Source of the DNA: Raphanus sativus
Lineage: Eukaryota; Streptophyta; Magnoliopsida; Brassicales; Brassicaceae
DNA length: 64,000 bases
Reading direction: 5' to 3'
NCBI RefSeq assembly: GCF_000801105.2
Contig: NC_079512.1
Span: 30,645,848 to 30,709,847, forward strand
Positions within the stretch are counted from its first letter, which is position 1. The number at the start of each line of letters is the position of its first letter. The translations under genes and the position numbers were made by a program. Positions 13,099 to 22,145 of this stretch are shown piece after piece. The notes under the pieces were generated by a model. That model was not told the DNA's origin, did not search any database, and saw only the letters and a list, made by a program, of their open reading frames with translations.

Positions 13099-13962
13099 AT
13101 GGGTCATGACAATATCGTGAAGCTTGCGAGTCTACTCTTAAAGCTACACAGAGCTCCATCAGGTTGGCTCTGTCTCCATCCCCGACCGAGCCGGTCCATC
13201 AGCGACCGCGGCGAAGGAGGAAACCAACGAAAGATCAAACTCGTAAGATCCGACGGTTCTTTAGAAGTCTACGACCGTCCAGTGGTGGTCTCAGAGCTCT
13301 CAAGAGACTTCCCAAAGCACAAAATCTGCAGATCCGACTCGCTCTACATTGGACAGAGGACCCCTGTCCTGTCTGAAACCGACACGCTCAAGCTCGGATT
13401 CAACTACTTTCTCCTTCCGTCTGATTTCTTCATGAACAGCCTCTCGTTCCTCACCATCGCCGCCTTGAAATCTTCTCAAAACGGAGTCGGGTTGGTCAGA
13501 AAATCTGCTGGAACTCAGCAGCAGCAGCCGTTTCTTATTCAAAAGGGAGGAACAAGAGAGAAGCTGAGGATTCGTGTGTCTGAGACTCCCGTTATCCACC
13601 GTGACATCAAATCGTCCAACATTCTCATCGATGGCGACGGATACGCGAGGCTGGCGGATTTCGGACTGGCGTTGATCGGAAACGTGGACGACAAGCGTCT
13701 GAAAGCCACGCCGCCGACGGATCTAACGGCCATTGGTCTGAATTAGAGTCCGCCGTGCGTCGTCGATTGGGCAGTGCCTCTCGTTATATGCAGCGGGTGC
13801 GGAGTGATCTGCGACGAGAGAATCAGGAACCGGCCGAGCTCCGCCATGATACGGAGATTGGTTGTTACAGCGGCGAGATGCGTGAGATCGACGCCAGAGA
13901 AATGGCCGGATATGTCGGAGGTTGTGGAGTGTTTGAAAACGGTGCGGAAGATGGCAAGTTGA
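13099..13962 (+). pseudogene. Chimeric relic: PADRE (DUF4228) domain joined to a receptor-like kinase fragment
   Basis: An intronless frame opens at ATG 13099 and runs to TAG 13744-13746 (215 residues). Residues about 48-155 (RKIKLVRSDGSLEVYDRPV, FNYFLLPSDFF, PFLIQKGGTREKLRIRVSE) are a PADRE/DUF4228 domain, a small plant family linked to stress responses. At RVSE the sequence switches directly to kinase sequence: VIHRDIKSSNILIDGDGYARLADFGLAL, which holds the HRD catalytic loop and the DFG motif. The expected activation-segment and lobe region between KATPP and the AIDVRYSPPCVVDW-like stretch is missing, and the Tyr codon position reads TAG. In the same frame the sequence continues after the stop as SPPCVVDWAVPL and later VVTAARCVRSTPEK to TGA 13962, a kinase C-terminus. 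No N-lobe or glycine loop is present, so it cannot be an active kinase. The PADRE part alone is open and might still be expressed. Confidence 0.75.
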
Positions 13963-14539
13963 AGTTGGTGGGGATTGTACGTAATGGTAAAACGGTGTCG
14001 TTGGGGATTGTACCTGCAAGTGAGAGTTTTATTGCTTCTACATAATAGGATTGCTTCTACATAATTGTTTTAGTGGTATAGGTTTTCAGATATAACTTGT
14101 AGGGGTAATTATGGATATGTGTCTGAGGCTAAACAGTACATGAATAGTACTTTACCAATCTCCTAAATAATCTTTCTAACATGTATATCGGGTGTAATTA
14201 CTCTAAAAGAAAACCTAACTAAAAAATATTCAGCATGTGTATATTTCGTCATCTCCCCTTAATTAATTACTGACGAAGATTCCATATTATCTTAGCAATA
14301 AAATCGGCTTAGAAGCATCAACGTTTTTTACATTTTCTGCATATCATAGTTAATGAATGTGATTAAAATATACACACATATAGTTTAAAAAATTGCGATG
14401 TGTTTGTATAAAGTCACAAGAAACAGAGTAAGTGCTTGTACTTCGGAGTTTGGTCCGTGTAATAAAGTTTTTACAGGTATTTCTAATTGAAAAACCACCA
14501 CCGTTTTTTTTTTCTTTTTCCGGCGAGTAAGTAAATCAG
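13963..14539. other. Intergenic, TPK3 upstream region
   Basis: About 580 bases of AT-rich sequence between the chimeric relic and TPK3. A short duplication of GATTGCTTCTACATAAT lies at about 14031-14065. I see no further gene. The last 100 bases should contain the TPK3 promoter and leader. Confidence 0.5.
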
Positions 14540-15994
14540 ATGGCAGACGATGAAGGAAGTGGCGGTTATAACAACACCACCACGGAACCATTGCTCCCGT
14601 ACATGATCAGCCCAAGATCGAAAAAACCGCCTCGGATCCTGTTTCCCTTACCGGAAGACAACGACAGAGTCGCTATTCCGATGCCGCCGCCGTTGACACC
14701 GTCTGAGTTCAAAGACCTTTTAATCTTCGGACCCTTCTCACCCTCGCCGCGAGACTCCTCTCAGTACCTCGATTCCCTCTCCCAGAGACACTCGCCGTCG
14801 TCGTCATCCTCCTCCTCCGCCGTCGCCGGAGATACGTTCTCCGGTTCCTCGATGCTAGCACCTCTCCTCCCACATCACCAACCGGACCCATCGTTCCACG
14901 GCCACGCGCTCCACAGATCCAAAACCGCGCCGGCGATGTCCGTAATCAACGATCTCCATCTCCCGACTCCTCACCGGAAAGATCTCGCGTCGTCGTCGTC
15001 GTCGTCGTCACGCTCCGTCGTGAGACAAGCTTTCGCTCTCCTCGTCGTGTACCTCTCCTTAGGCGTGCTTATCTACTGGCTGAACCGTGATCACTACGTG
15101 GTGAATCAAACCCATCCCGTTGTCGACGGGCTATACTTTTGCATCGTCACGATGTGCACCATCGGTTACGGAGACATCACACCCGACAGTGTCGTCACCA
15201 AGCTGTTCTCGATCATGTTCGTGCTAGTCGGGTTTGGTTTCATCGATATTTTGCTTAGCGGGATGGTCTCTTACGTTCTCGACCTTCAAGAGAGCTACAT
15301 GTTGGACTCTGCTAAGCGGAGAGACGAGCCGGAGAAGAAGAGGAAGTCGTCGTATATAATCGATGTTGAGAAGGGAAGGATGAGGATTAGGTTGAAAGTG
15401 GGTTTAGCGTTAGGTGTTGTGGTTTTGTGCATTGCTCTCGGTGTGGGGATAATGCATTTTATTGAAGACATCGGCTGGTTGGATTCGTTTTATCTCTCGG
15501 TTATGTCGGTTACTACCGTTGGGTATGGAGACAGGGCTTTTAAGACGTTGCCCGGTAGGCTTTTCGCTGCGGTGTGGCTGCTTGTGTCTACGCTGGCCGT
15601 GGCTAGAGCTTTTTTGTACTTGGCTGAGGCGAGAGTGGACAAGAGGAATCGAGAACGGGCTAAGAGAGTGCTTCGTGAGGCAATGTCTGTCTCTCAGTTC
15701 TTCGCTGCTGATATCGATAACAATGGCTGTGTGAGGTATTTGCCTATCCATTTTATATGCTTTGGCACACTCCTTGATTGCTACTTACTAGCTAGCTCTA
15801 ATGTGAGAGATGTATGTTTTATGTGCGTGTGTGTTTGCAGCAAAGCGGAGTATGTGATTTACAAACTGAAGGAGATGGAGAAAATAACAGATAAGGACAT
15901 AACTCCGATCACTAAACAGTTTGACAAACTCGACCGATGCAGCAATGGAAAGATTACCCTTGGAGATCTCTTGGATAGTAGCAGTGGAGATTGA
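14540..15994 (+). CDS. TPK3: Two-pore K+ channel (TPK3/KCO6-like)
   Basis: Exons 14540-15735 and 15841-15994 give 449 residues (436 recalled for Arabidopsis TPK3). The protein has a Ser/Pro-rich cytosolic N-terminus with an RSKTAP motif (126-131) of the 14-3-3 binding type seen in TPK channels. It then has two transmembrane/pore/transmembrane units with selectivity filters TIGYGD (207-212) and TVGYGD (326-331). The C-terminus has EF-hand-like segments: DIDNNGCVSKAEYV split by the intron, and a weaker FDKLDRCSNGKITLGDLL. Two filters per subunit means a dimer forms the pore. TPK channels act in the tonoplast, and TPK3 has also been placed in thylakoids. The gene is intact. Its last part (from base 15584) was duplicated downstream at 18855, and its exon 2 lies in a large inverted repeat. 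The position between the DUF1296 gene and WRKY28 matches Arabidopsis At4g18160. Confidence 0.95.
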   Translation: MADDEGSGGYNNTTTEPLLPYMISPRSKKPPRILFPLPEDNDRVAIPMPPPLTPSEFKDLLIFGPFSPSPRDSSQYLDSLSQRHSPSSSSSSSAVAGDTFSGSSMLAPLLPHHQPDPSFHGHALHRSKTAPAMSVINDLHLPTPHRKDLASSSSSSSRSVVRQAFALLVVYLSLGVLIYWLNRDHYVVNQTHPVVDGLYFCIVTMCTIGYGDITPDSVVTKLFSIMFVLVGFGFIDILLSGMVSYVLDLQESYMLDSAKRRDEPEKKRKSSYIIDVEKGRMRIRLKVGLALGVVVLCIALGVGIMHFIEDIGWLDSFYLSVMSVTTVGYGDRAFKTLPGRLFAAVWLLVSTLAVARAFLYLAEARVDKRNRERAKRVLREAMSVSQFFAADIDNNGCVRYLPIHFICFGTLLDCYLLASSNVRDVCFMCVCVCSKAEYVIYKLKEMEKITDKDITPITKQFDKLDRCSNGKITLGDLLDSSSGD

Positions 15995-16119
15995 GATTCC
16001 TCTGCAACTTTTTTTTAGTTTTGTTTTAGCTTTAGTTTACTGTAGTGATCAATGCCTAACATGTGGAGATTGATTACTCTGTAACTTTTTTTTTTGTTTT
16101 GTTTCAGCTTTAGTTTACA
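15985..16119 (+). repeat. Tandem duplication of about 76 bases at the TPK3 stop/3' UTR
   Basis: The segment from GGAGATTGA (which includes the stop codon) through TTTAGTTTACTGTAGTGATC and CCTAACATG is followed directly by a diverged second copy: GGAGATTGA, then CTCTGTAACTTT, then AGCTTTAGTTTACA. That second copy is interrupted by the hAT-like element and resumes at 17321 with AGTTTACAGTAGTGATCAAT. The downstream TPK3 fragment at 18855-19275 has only one copy, so this duplication arose after, or was not included in, the larger segmental duplication. Confidence 0.75.
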
Positions 16120-17320
16120 AGGCCTGGGATTCTGACCCGAACCGGACAGTCCGAACCGAACCGAACCGAAAATTATGAAATTCGGTTATCGTTCGGTTAT
16201 TGAGAGCAAACCGATCGGAATGATTTTACAAAATGTTCGGTTAGTGCATCGGTTCGGTTCGGTTCATGATATCCGATCGGTTAACCGATATTTAACCTAG
16301 GTATATATATGTATCTTATTAACCTAAACAAACCTAATCTCTCTTTTCGTCCTCAAACTCGAGCGGCAGCTTCGTCGGATTCTCAACCCTAGCAACTCGT
16401 CTTCTTCGTCTGATTCTTCCATCTTTTCGACCACTCTCTGTTCTGTGTAGGTAAGTTCTTCACTCTCTTCTCTAGTTATGTGTATTTTTTGAGTTTGTGA
16501 TTGATTTGACATTTAGGGTTTCTGTCGAAATCAATAGGGGCTAATGATTTGGCTTAAATGATGGGTCGATTATCAGTGTGAGAGTGTCTCTTAGTGTTTG
16601 ATTTGGATCGAAGGATGAGTTTGGATAGATTTGAGATTTAGGGTTCTTGTTGAGATCTGTAAATTACAAGAGGCTAATGTCTCAAATTTTTTTTTCATTG
16701 TCGAGATCTGTAAATTACAAGAGAATCTCATCATTAGAGTTAAAGGTAATAATGTCAATCTATCTCAATTGTTTTGTGTCTCTTTTGTGTATTTGTTTTG
16801 CTTTTTTACTGATTTTCTACGTTTAATAAGTTGCAGGTCGGAGTTCAAGCATTATGGTGACCCTTAATTTTCTATTGTTTTGTTTGTTGGACATTATAAG
16901 ATTTGTTGGACATTATAACTTTATAAGATTTGAGTCATAGATTCATAGATTTAGAATGCTGGATCTTCATTGAGAAAGGATGAACAATATGTATGTTGGT
17001 TTTTGCTGTATATGTTTTTTGGCTGATAAATTTGGATTTTACAGGTCATAACCGAGAAAATTAAATTAACTCAAAAACCGAAGATAACCGAGAAAACCGA
17101 AAAAACCGAGTGTAACCGAAAAAAATATTTTTTTTTGCTAATTATTATAGAAATTCGGTTATTTTCGGAAATAAATTGAAAACCGAAAATAACCGACTTC
17201 CGAACCGAATCGAACCGAATTTAATTTCGGTTTTCTTCGGAATCAGTTTTAAAAATTACGGTTAACCGAAAACCGAAATTTCGGTTCGGTTCGGTTTCGG
17301 AAAACCGAAATCGCAGGCCT
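16120..17320. mobile_element. Non-autonomous hAT-like transposon in the TPK3 3' flank
   Basis: A 1201-bp element flanked by an 8-bp target duplication AGTTTACA (16112-16119 and 17321-17328), the length made by hAT transposases. The ends are imperfect inverted repeats: AGGCCTGGGATT on the left, and AGGCCTGCGATT read from the right. Both subterminal regions are packed with CCGAACCGAA/TTCGGTT motifs in opposite orientations. The centre (about 16320-16980) is less repetitive, with a leader-like CT-rich start and a possible splice donor near 16450, but I find no transposase coding sequence. The duplicated TPK3 fragment at 19310-19340 has the unoccupied site (TTTAGTTTACAGTAGTG), which confirms the insertion boundaries. 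Confidence 0.88.
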
Positions 17321-17328
17321 AGTTTACA

Positions 17329-17837
17329 GTAGTGATCAATGCCTAATATGTAACGATAATTGATGAGTTATCCAGTCTCTCTGGTTTACTTAAACCAAGT
17401 TTGGACCGATCTTAATTTATGGTGCCTTTCTTGGTTAAGCCAGAATTCACTCATTAATGTATATATATTTGGGTGATTAACGAAAAACCTTACGTATGCT
17501 GGCAATGGCAAGAACTCAATAAATACACCATAAATGTAACGTTTCCAGTTACTGTTTTTTTTTTTTGAGAATATATTCTAGTTAATGTTCCTTAATGAAA
17601 AATTTAAATCACCAAATTTTGGTAATGTGCGTTACAAATATGTAAACTACGTTACCGAATATCTCTGCATTTAATGTATAATATAATGCTTAACGTTATT
17701 AGAAAACATGTGAAAACCATATAAGTATATATCAAACATATCCCATCTTCCATGTCAAGTCATAACAATAATATTAAACCCTTTCTTTTCTTTTTTTGCT
17801 AAACTTTGGGAAACCTTTAGAGAGTTAAAAGATAGAA
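17329..17837. other. TPK3 3' flank and defensin-like gene promoter (copy 1)
   Basis: After the hAT-like element, the TPK3 3' flank resumes, then AT-rich upstream sequence of the defensin-like gene follows. At 17443-17456 it reads GCCAGAATTCACTC, which is the unoccupied form of the Helitron target in copy 2. The same region recurs at 23909-24415 with many substitutions. Confidence 0.6.
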
Positions 17838-18184
17838 ATGGCTAATTCAAGATCTTTTTTCTTTGCTTTCATTGCTCTTTCAGTTTTGCTTGCAGGTTAG
17901 TTCTTTAGACCAAAACAGTGATAAGCTGATGTTTTTCCAAGCTATTTCTTCTATTCTAAACCAAAAATCTGGATGTGTGTTGTTTTGTAGGTGTTGAATC
18001 CACAAAAGTGGTGAGTGAAGATTCAGTTTGGTCTTCCAACAAAGGAGGTTCATTGTGTTGCAACGATCACCCGAAGTTTGGAGTATGTACTGACAATAGA
18101 CATTGCAACAGTTGGTGTCTTAAAGGTTGTGACAACAAGAAAGGTGGTTTTTGCAAGAGAAGAATTTGTCATTGCTACTGCTAA
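17838..18184 (+). CDS. Defensin-like cysteine-rich secreted peptide
   Basis: Two exons, 17838-17895 and 17991-18184, make an 83-residue precursor. A hydrophobic signal peptide (MANSRSFFFAFIALSVLLA) fills exon 1, and the mature peptide is in exon 2, the usual layout of plant defensin-like (DEFL/LCR) genes, which are often missed because they are short. The mature part has ten cysteines in the order CC-C-C-C-C-C-C.C.C, ending RRICHCYC. It is basic. Such peptides act as antimicrobials or in cell signalling; I cannot tell which. A nearly identical but broken copy lies at 24416-24762 as part of the tandem duplication. Intron boundaries are GT-AG and phase 1, which preserves the frame. Confidence 0.85.
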
Positions 18185-18282
18185 CTTAATTATAACAATA
18201 TATTCTACATGTATTCTTTTTAAGAATATTATTGGTTAGGGCTATGATGTTTCAAACAATGTTTACTGCAGCTCGATCAACT

Positions 18283-18854
18283 TTGATAAGAAATATATTT
18301 AATGAGTTTTTCAATATTAATTGAATCTTAAAACTTAATTATTAGTCTCTCTATAAATGAAAATTTACATTACTATATCAATATACTTAAATAGTTTAGT
18401 TGTATAATTAAAATTTTAAAATTAAAACGTATTTGAGCAAGAGAATCTAATGGGAAGAAATTAGTAAGGAAAATGATAAAATAAATATTGAAACATAATA
18501 AGAAATATATAGTTAATGAGTTTTTCAATATTAATTGGATTTTAGAACTTCATTATTAGTCTCTCTATAAATGAAGTTTTACATTATTATTTCAATATAC
18601 TTAAATAGTTTAGTTTTATAATTAAAATTTAAAAATGAAAATGTATTTGAGCAAGATAATCTAATGGGAAAAAAATAGTAAGAGAAATGATGAAATAAAT
18701 ATAGAAACATAATAAGAAGTATATAGTTAATGAGTTTTTCAATATTAATTGGATTTTAGAACTTCATTATTAGTCTCTCTATAATTGAAATTTTACATTA
18801 TTATATCAATATACTTAAATAGTTTACTTGTATAAATCAAAATTTAAAAATTTA
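18283..18854. repeat. AT-rich tandem repeat, about 214-bp unit, nearly three copies
   Basis: Units begin at about 18283, 18497 and 18711 with (A)ATAAGAAATATAT and run through TTAATGAGTTTTTCAATATTAA, ATTAGTCTCTCTATAA and TATTTGAGCAAGA. The third unit is cut by the start of the TPK3 fragment at 18855. Two further units lie at about 24893-25190, behind the second defensin-like copy, so the array was part of the duplicated segment. It has no coding potential. Confidence 0.8.
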
Positions 18855-19083
18855 GTGTCTACGTTAGCCGTGGCTCGAGCTTTTTGTACTTGGCTGAGGC
18901 GAGAGTGGACAAGAGGAATCGAGAACGGGCTAAGAGAGTGCTTCGTAAGGCAATGTATGTCTCTCAGTTCTTCGCTGCAGATATCGATAACAATGGCTGT
19001 GTGAGGTATTTGCTTATCCATTTCTTTTATGATTTGACACTGTTCTTAAGGTTTATGGATAGCTGTAATGTGAGAGATCTGTG

Positions 19084-19119
<36 letters not shown>

Positions 19120-19275
19120 AGTAAAGCGGAGTATGTGAGTTACAAACTGAAGGAGATGGAGAAAATAACAGATAAGGACATAACTCCGATCTCTAAACAG
19201 TTTGACAAACTCGACCGGTGCAGCAATGGGAAGATTACTCTTGGAGATCTCTTGGATGGTAGCAGTGGAGACTGA
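18855..19275 (+). pseudogene. TPK3 3' fragment (copy A): end of exon 1, intron, exon 2
   Basis: Homologous to TPK3 from base 15584 onwards. The exon 1 part (18855-19005) has lost one T of a T-run near 18880, shifting the frame relative to TPK3. The intron carries an expanded GT microsatellite (about 19083-19116). Exon 2 (19122-19275) differs from TPK3 exon 2 at about 8 of 154 positions and still encodes KAEYVSYKLKEMEKITDKD to GDLLDGSSGD. There is no upstream channel sequence, so it cannot make a channel. The start of this fragment is the junction of the tandem duplication. Exon 2 and the flanking 3' region form the outer part of the left arm of the palindrome. Confidence 0.9.
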
Positions 19276-22049
19276 GATTCCTCTGCAACTTTTTTGTTGT
19301 TGTTTTGTTTTAGCTTTAGTTTACAGTAGTGATCAGTGCCTAATATGTAACTTTGGTTTACTTAAACCAAGTTTGGACCGATTTTAATTTATGGTGTCTT
19401 TCTTGGTTAAGCCAGGATCAATACAATTAAAACAGCAGACATTTTTCAGACATTCCCTTGATTTTTAAACTATTTACAAAAGTGCCATTATCATTTAATT
19501 TTAATTAATAAATTATAGAAATTAGTTATAACAACCGAATAAATAGCTGATATATAAAAATAAATCGCAGACTCCATCTTATTTACAATCGAAAATATGT
19601 AATCCTAATTAAATGAATAATTGAGTACAGATTTCTATAAGTATAATAATATTACTATAATAATATACTTATTTGATATAATATTTACCAAACATTTAAA
19701 ATAAATTTAATTTATTATTATGTTCTTAGTAATAGTATTTTTCAAATTAAAAAAAAATAAAATCAACATCGGATTAATATTTATAAATATCTAAACAATT
19801 CCTATATCTTGGGGACATAAAAACTAAACCAAATTAAAACCAAAATAAAAACCAAATGGATATCCAAATAAAGAAAATAAAGTTTATATATTTTTTAAAT
19901 GATAAAATTTAATTTTAAAATGATAAAATACTCTAAAACTACTATCTATAAACTGAACTACACAGAAAAAAGGATTTCCCTACTATTTTTATTCAAAAAT
20001 TTTGAAATTATTTTTAATTTCTACTAGAATAGAATCACCTGAATATTTTTTTAGCCAAAGTATCTATTATATGATATAATATTTACCAAACATTAAAATA
20101 AATTTAGTTTATTATTATGTTCTTAGAAATAGTATTTTCCAAATAAAAAAAAAAATCAACACCGGATTAATATTTATAATATCTAAACAAGTCCTATATC
20201 TTGGGACAGAAAAACTACAACCAAATCAAAACCAAACTAAAAACCAAATGGATATCCAAATATCAAAATACAGTCTATATTTTTTTAAATATTATTATAT
20301 TTAATTTTTAAAATGATAAAATATTCTAAAATACTATCTATAAACTGAACTACACAAAAACGGATTTCCCTACTAATACTATCCAAAATATTTGAAATTA
20401 TTTTTAATTTTGTGCTAAAATAGAATCACCCGAATATTTTTTATCCAAAGTATCTAAATTTATCCGACTTATCCATTATTTTTTCTGAAATTTCAAAAAC
20501 ATCATTTTACCCTAATTACTCTAAGTTATCCAAAAAAAGAAGAACCGGACCATAGTCGAATTGAACTCGAAATTTTAATGGTTTTCCAAACCAAACCGGA
20601 AACATGAAAATTTGTGAATTTGTATTTTGGTTTGGTTTGGATAACTTAGAGTAATTAGGGTAAAATGATGTTTTTTGAAATTTCAGAAAAATAATGGATA
20701 AGTCGGATAAATTTAGATACTTTGGATAAAAAATATTCGGGTGATTCTATTTTAGCATAAAATTAAAAATAATTTCAAATATTTTGGATAGTATTAGTAG
20801 GGAAATCCGTTTTTGTGTAGTTCAGTTTATAGATAGTATTTTAGAATATTTTATCATTTTAAAAAATTAAATATAATAAATATTTAAAAAAAATATAGAC
20901 TGTATTTTGAATATTTGGATATCCATTTGGTTTTTAGTTTGGTTTTGATTGGTTGTAGTTTTCTGTCCCAAGATATAGGACTTGTTTAGATATTATAAAT
21001 ATTAATCCGGTGTTGATTTTTTTTATTTGGAAAATACTATTACTAAGAACATAATAATAAACTAAATTTAATTTTAAATGTTTGTAAGTATTATATCATA
21101 TAATAGATACTTTGGCTAAAAAAATATTCAGGTGATTCTATTCTAGTAGAAATTAAAAATAATTTCAAAATTTTTGAATAAAAATAGTAGGAAATCTTTT
21201 TTTCTGTGTAGTTCAGTTTATAGATAGTAGTTTTAGAGTATTTTATCATTTTAAAATTAAATTTTATCATTTAAAAAACATATAAAATTTATTTTCTTTA
21301 TTTGGATATCCATTTGGTTTATTTTGGTTTTAATTTGGTTTTAGTTTTTATGTCCCCAAGATATAGGAATTGTTTAGATATTTATAAATATTAATCCGAT
21401 GTTGATTTTTATTTTTTTTAATTTGAAAAATACTATTACTAAGAACATAATAATAAATTAAAATTTATTTTAAATGTTTGGTAAATATTATATCAAATAA
21501 GTATACTATTATAGTAATATTATTATACTTATAGAATCTGTACTCAATTATTCATTTAATTAGGATTACATATTTTCGATTGTAAATAAGATGGAGTCTG
21601 CGATTTTATTTTTATATATCAGCTATTTATTCGGTTGTTATAACTAATTTCTATAATTTATTAATTAAAATTAAATGATAATGGCACTCTTGTAAATAGT
21701 TTAAAAATCAAGGGAATGTCTGAAAAATGTCTGCTGTTTTAATTGTATTGATCCTGGCTTAACCAAGAAAGGCACCATAAATTAAGATCGGTCCAAACTT
21801 GGTTTAAGTAAACCAAAGTTACATATTAGGCACTGATCACTACTGTAAACTAAAGCTAAAACAAAACAACAACAAAAAAGTTGCAGAGGAATCTCAGTCT
21901 CCACTGCTACCATCCAAGAGATCTCCAAGAGTAATCTTCCCATTGCTGCACCGGTCGAGTTTGTCAAACTGTTTAGAGATCGGAGTTATGTCCTTATCTG
22001 TTATTTTCTCCATCTCCTTCAGTTTGTAACTCACATACTCCGCTTTACT

Positions 22050-22080
<31 letters not shown>

Positions 22081-22099
22081 AAACACAGATCTCTCACAT
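19068..22099. repeat. Large inverted repeat (palindrome) carrying TPK3 exon 2
   Basis: Left arm about 19068-20534, right arm about 20636-22099, each about 1.46 kb, with a 101-base spacer (20535-20635). The arms run outward-in from the TPK3 intron end, through exon 2, the 3' flank and the first 1.1 kb of a Helitron. The 154-base exon 2 is identical between the arms by eye; the Helitron part has scattered single differences and short indels. Where arms A and B differ from the third copy C (for example ATCGG in both arms against ACCAG in C), A and B agree, so the inverted duplication is younger than the split from C. A transcript crossing it in either direction would fold into a very long hairpin. 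Confidence 0.9.
21894..22099 (-). pseudogene. TPK3 exon 2 fragment (copy B), inverted
   Basis: The reverse complement of copy A. Exon 2 occupies 22047-21894 and still ends with the codons for GDLLDGSSGD and a stop. The adjoining intron end has an AC microsatellite that is longer and partly duplicated (22052-22128). The fragment has no exon 1 sequence. It forms the right arm of the palindrome. Confidence 0.88.
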
Positions 22100-22145
22100 C
22101 TCTCTCACACACACACACACACACACAAAACACAGATCTCTCAAA
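22052..22145. repeat. AC/GT microsatellite, compound
   Basis: An AC repeat, a short AAAACACAGATCTCTCAC block, a second AC repeat, and a second copy of the same block. It derives from the TPK3 intron, where the parent has only a few GT units at 15824-15836, and copy A has one GT run of about 33 bases. The expansion took place in the fragments only. Confidence 0.85.
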
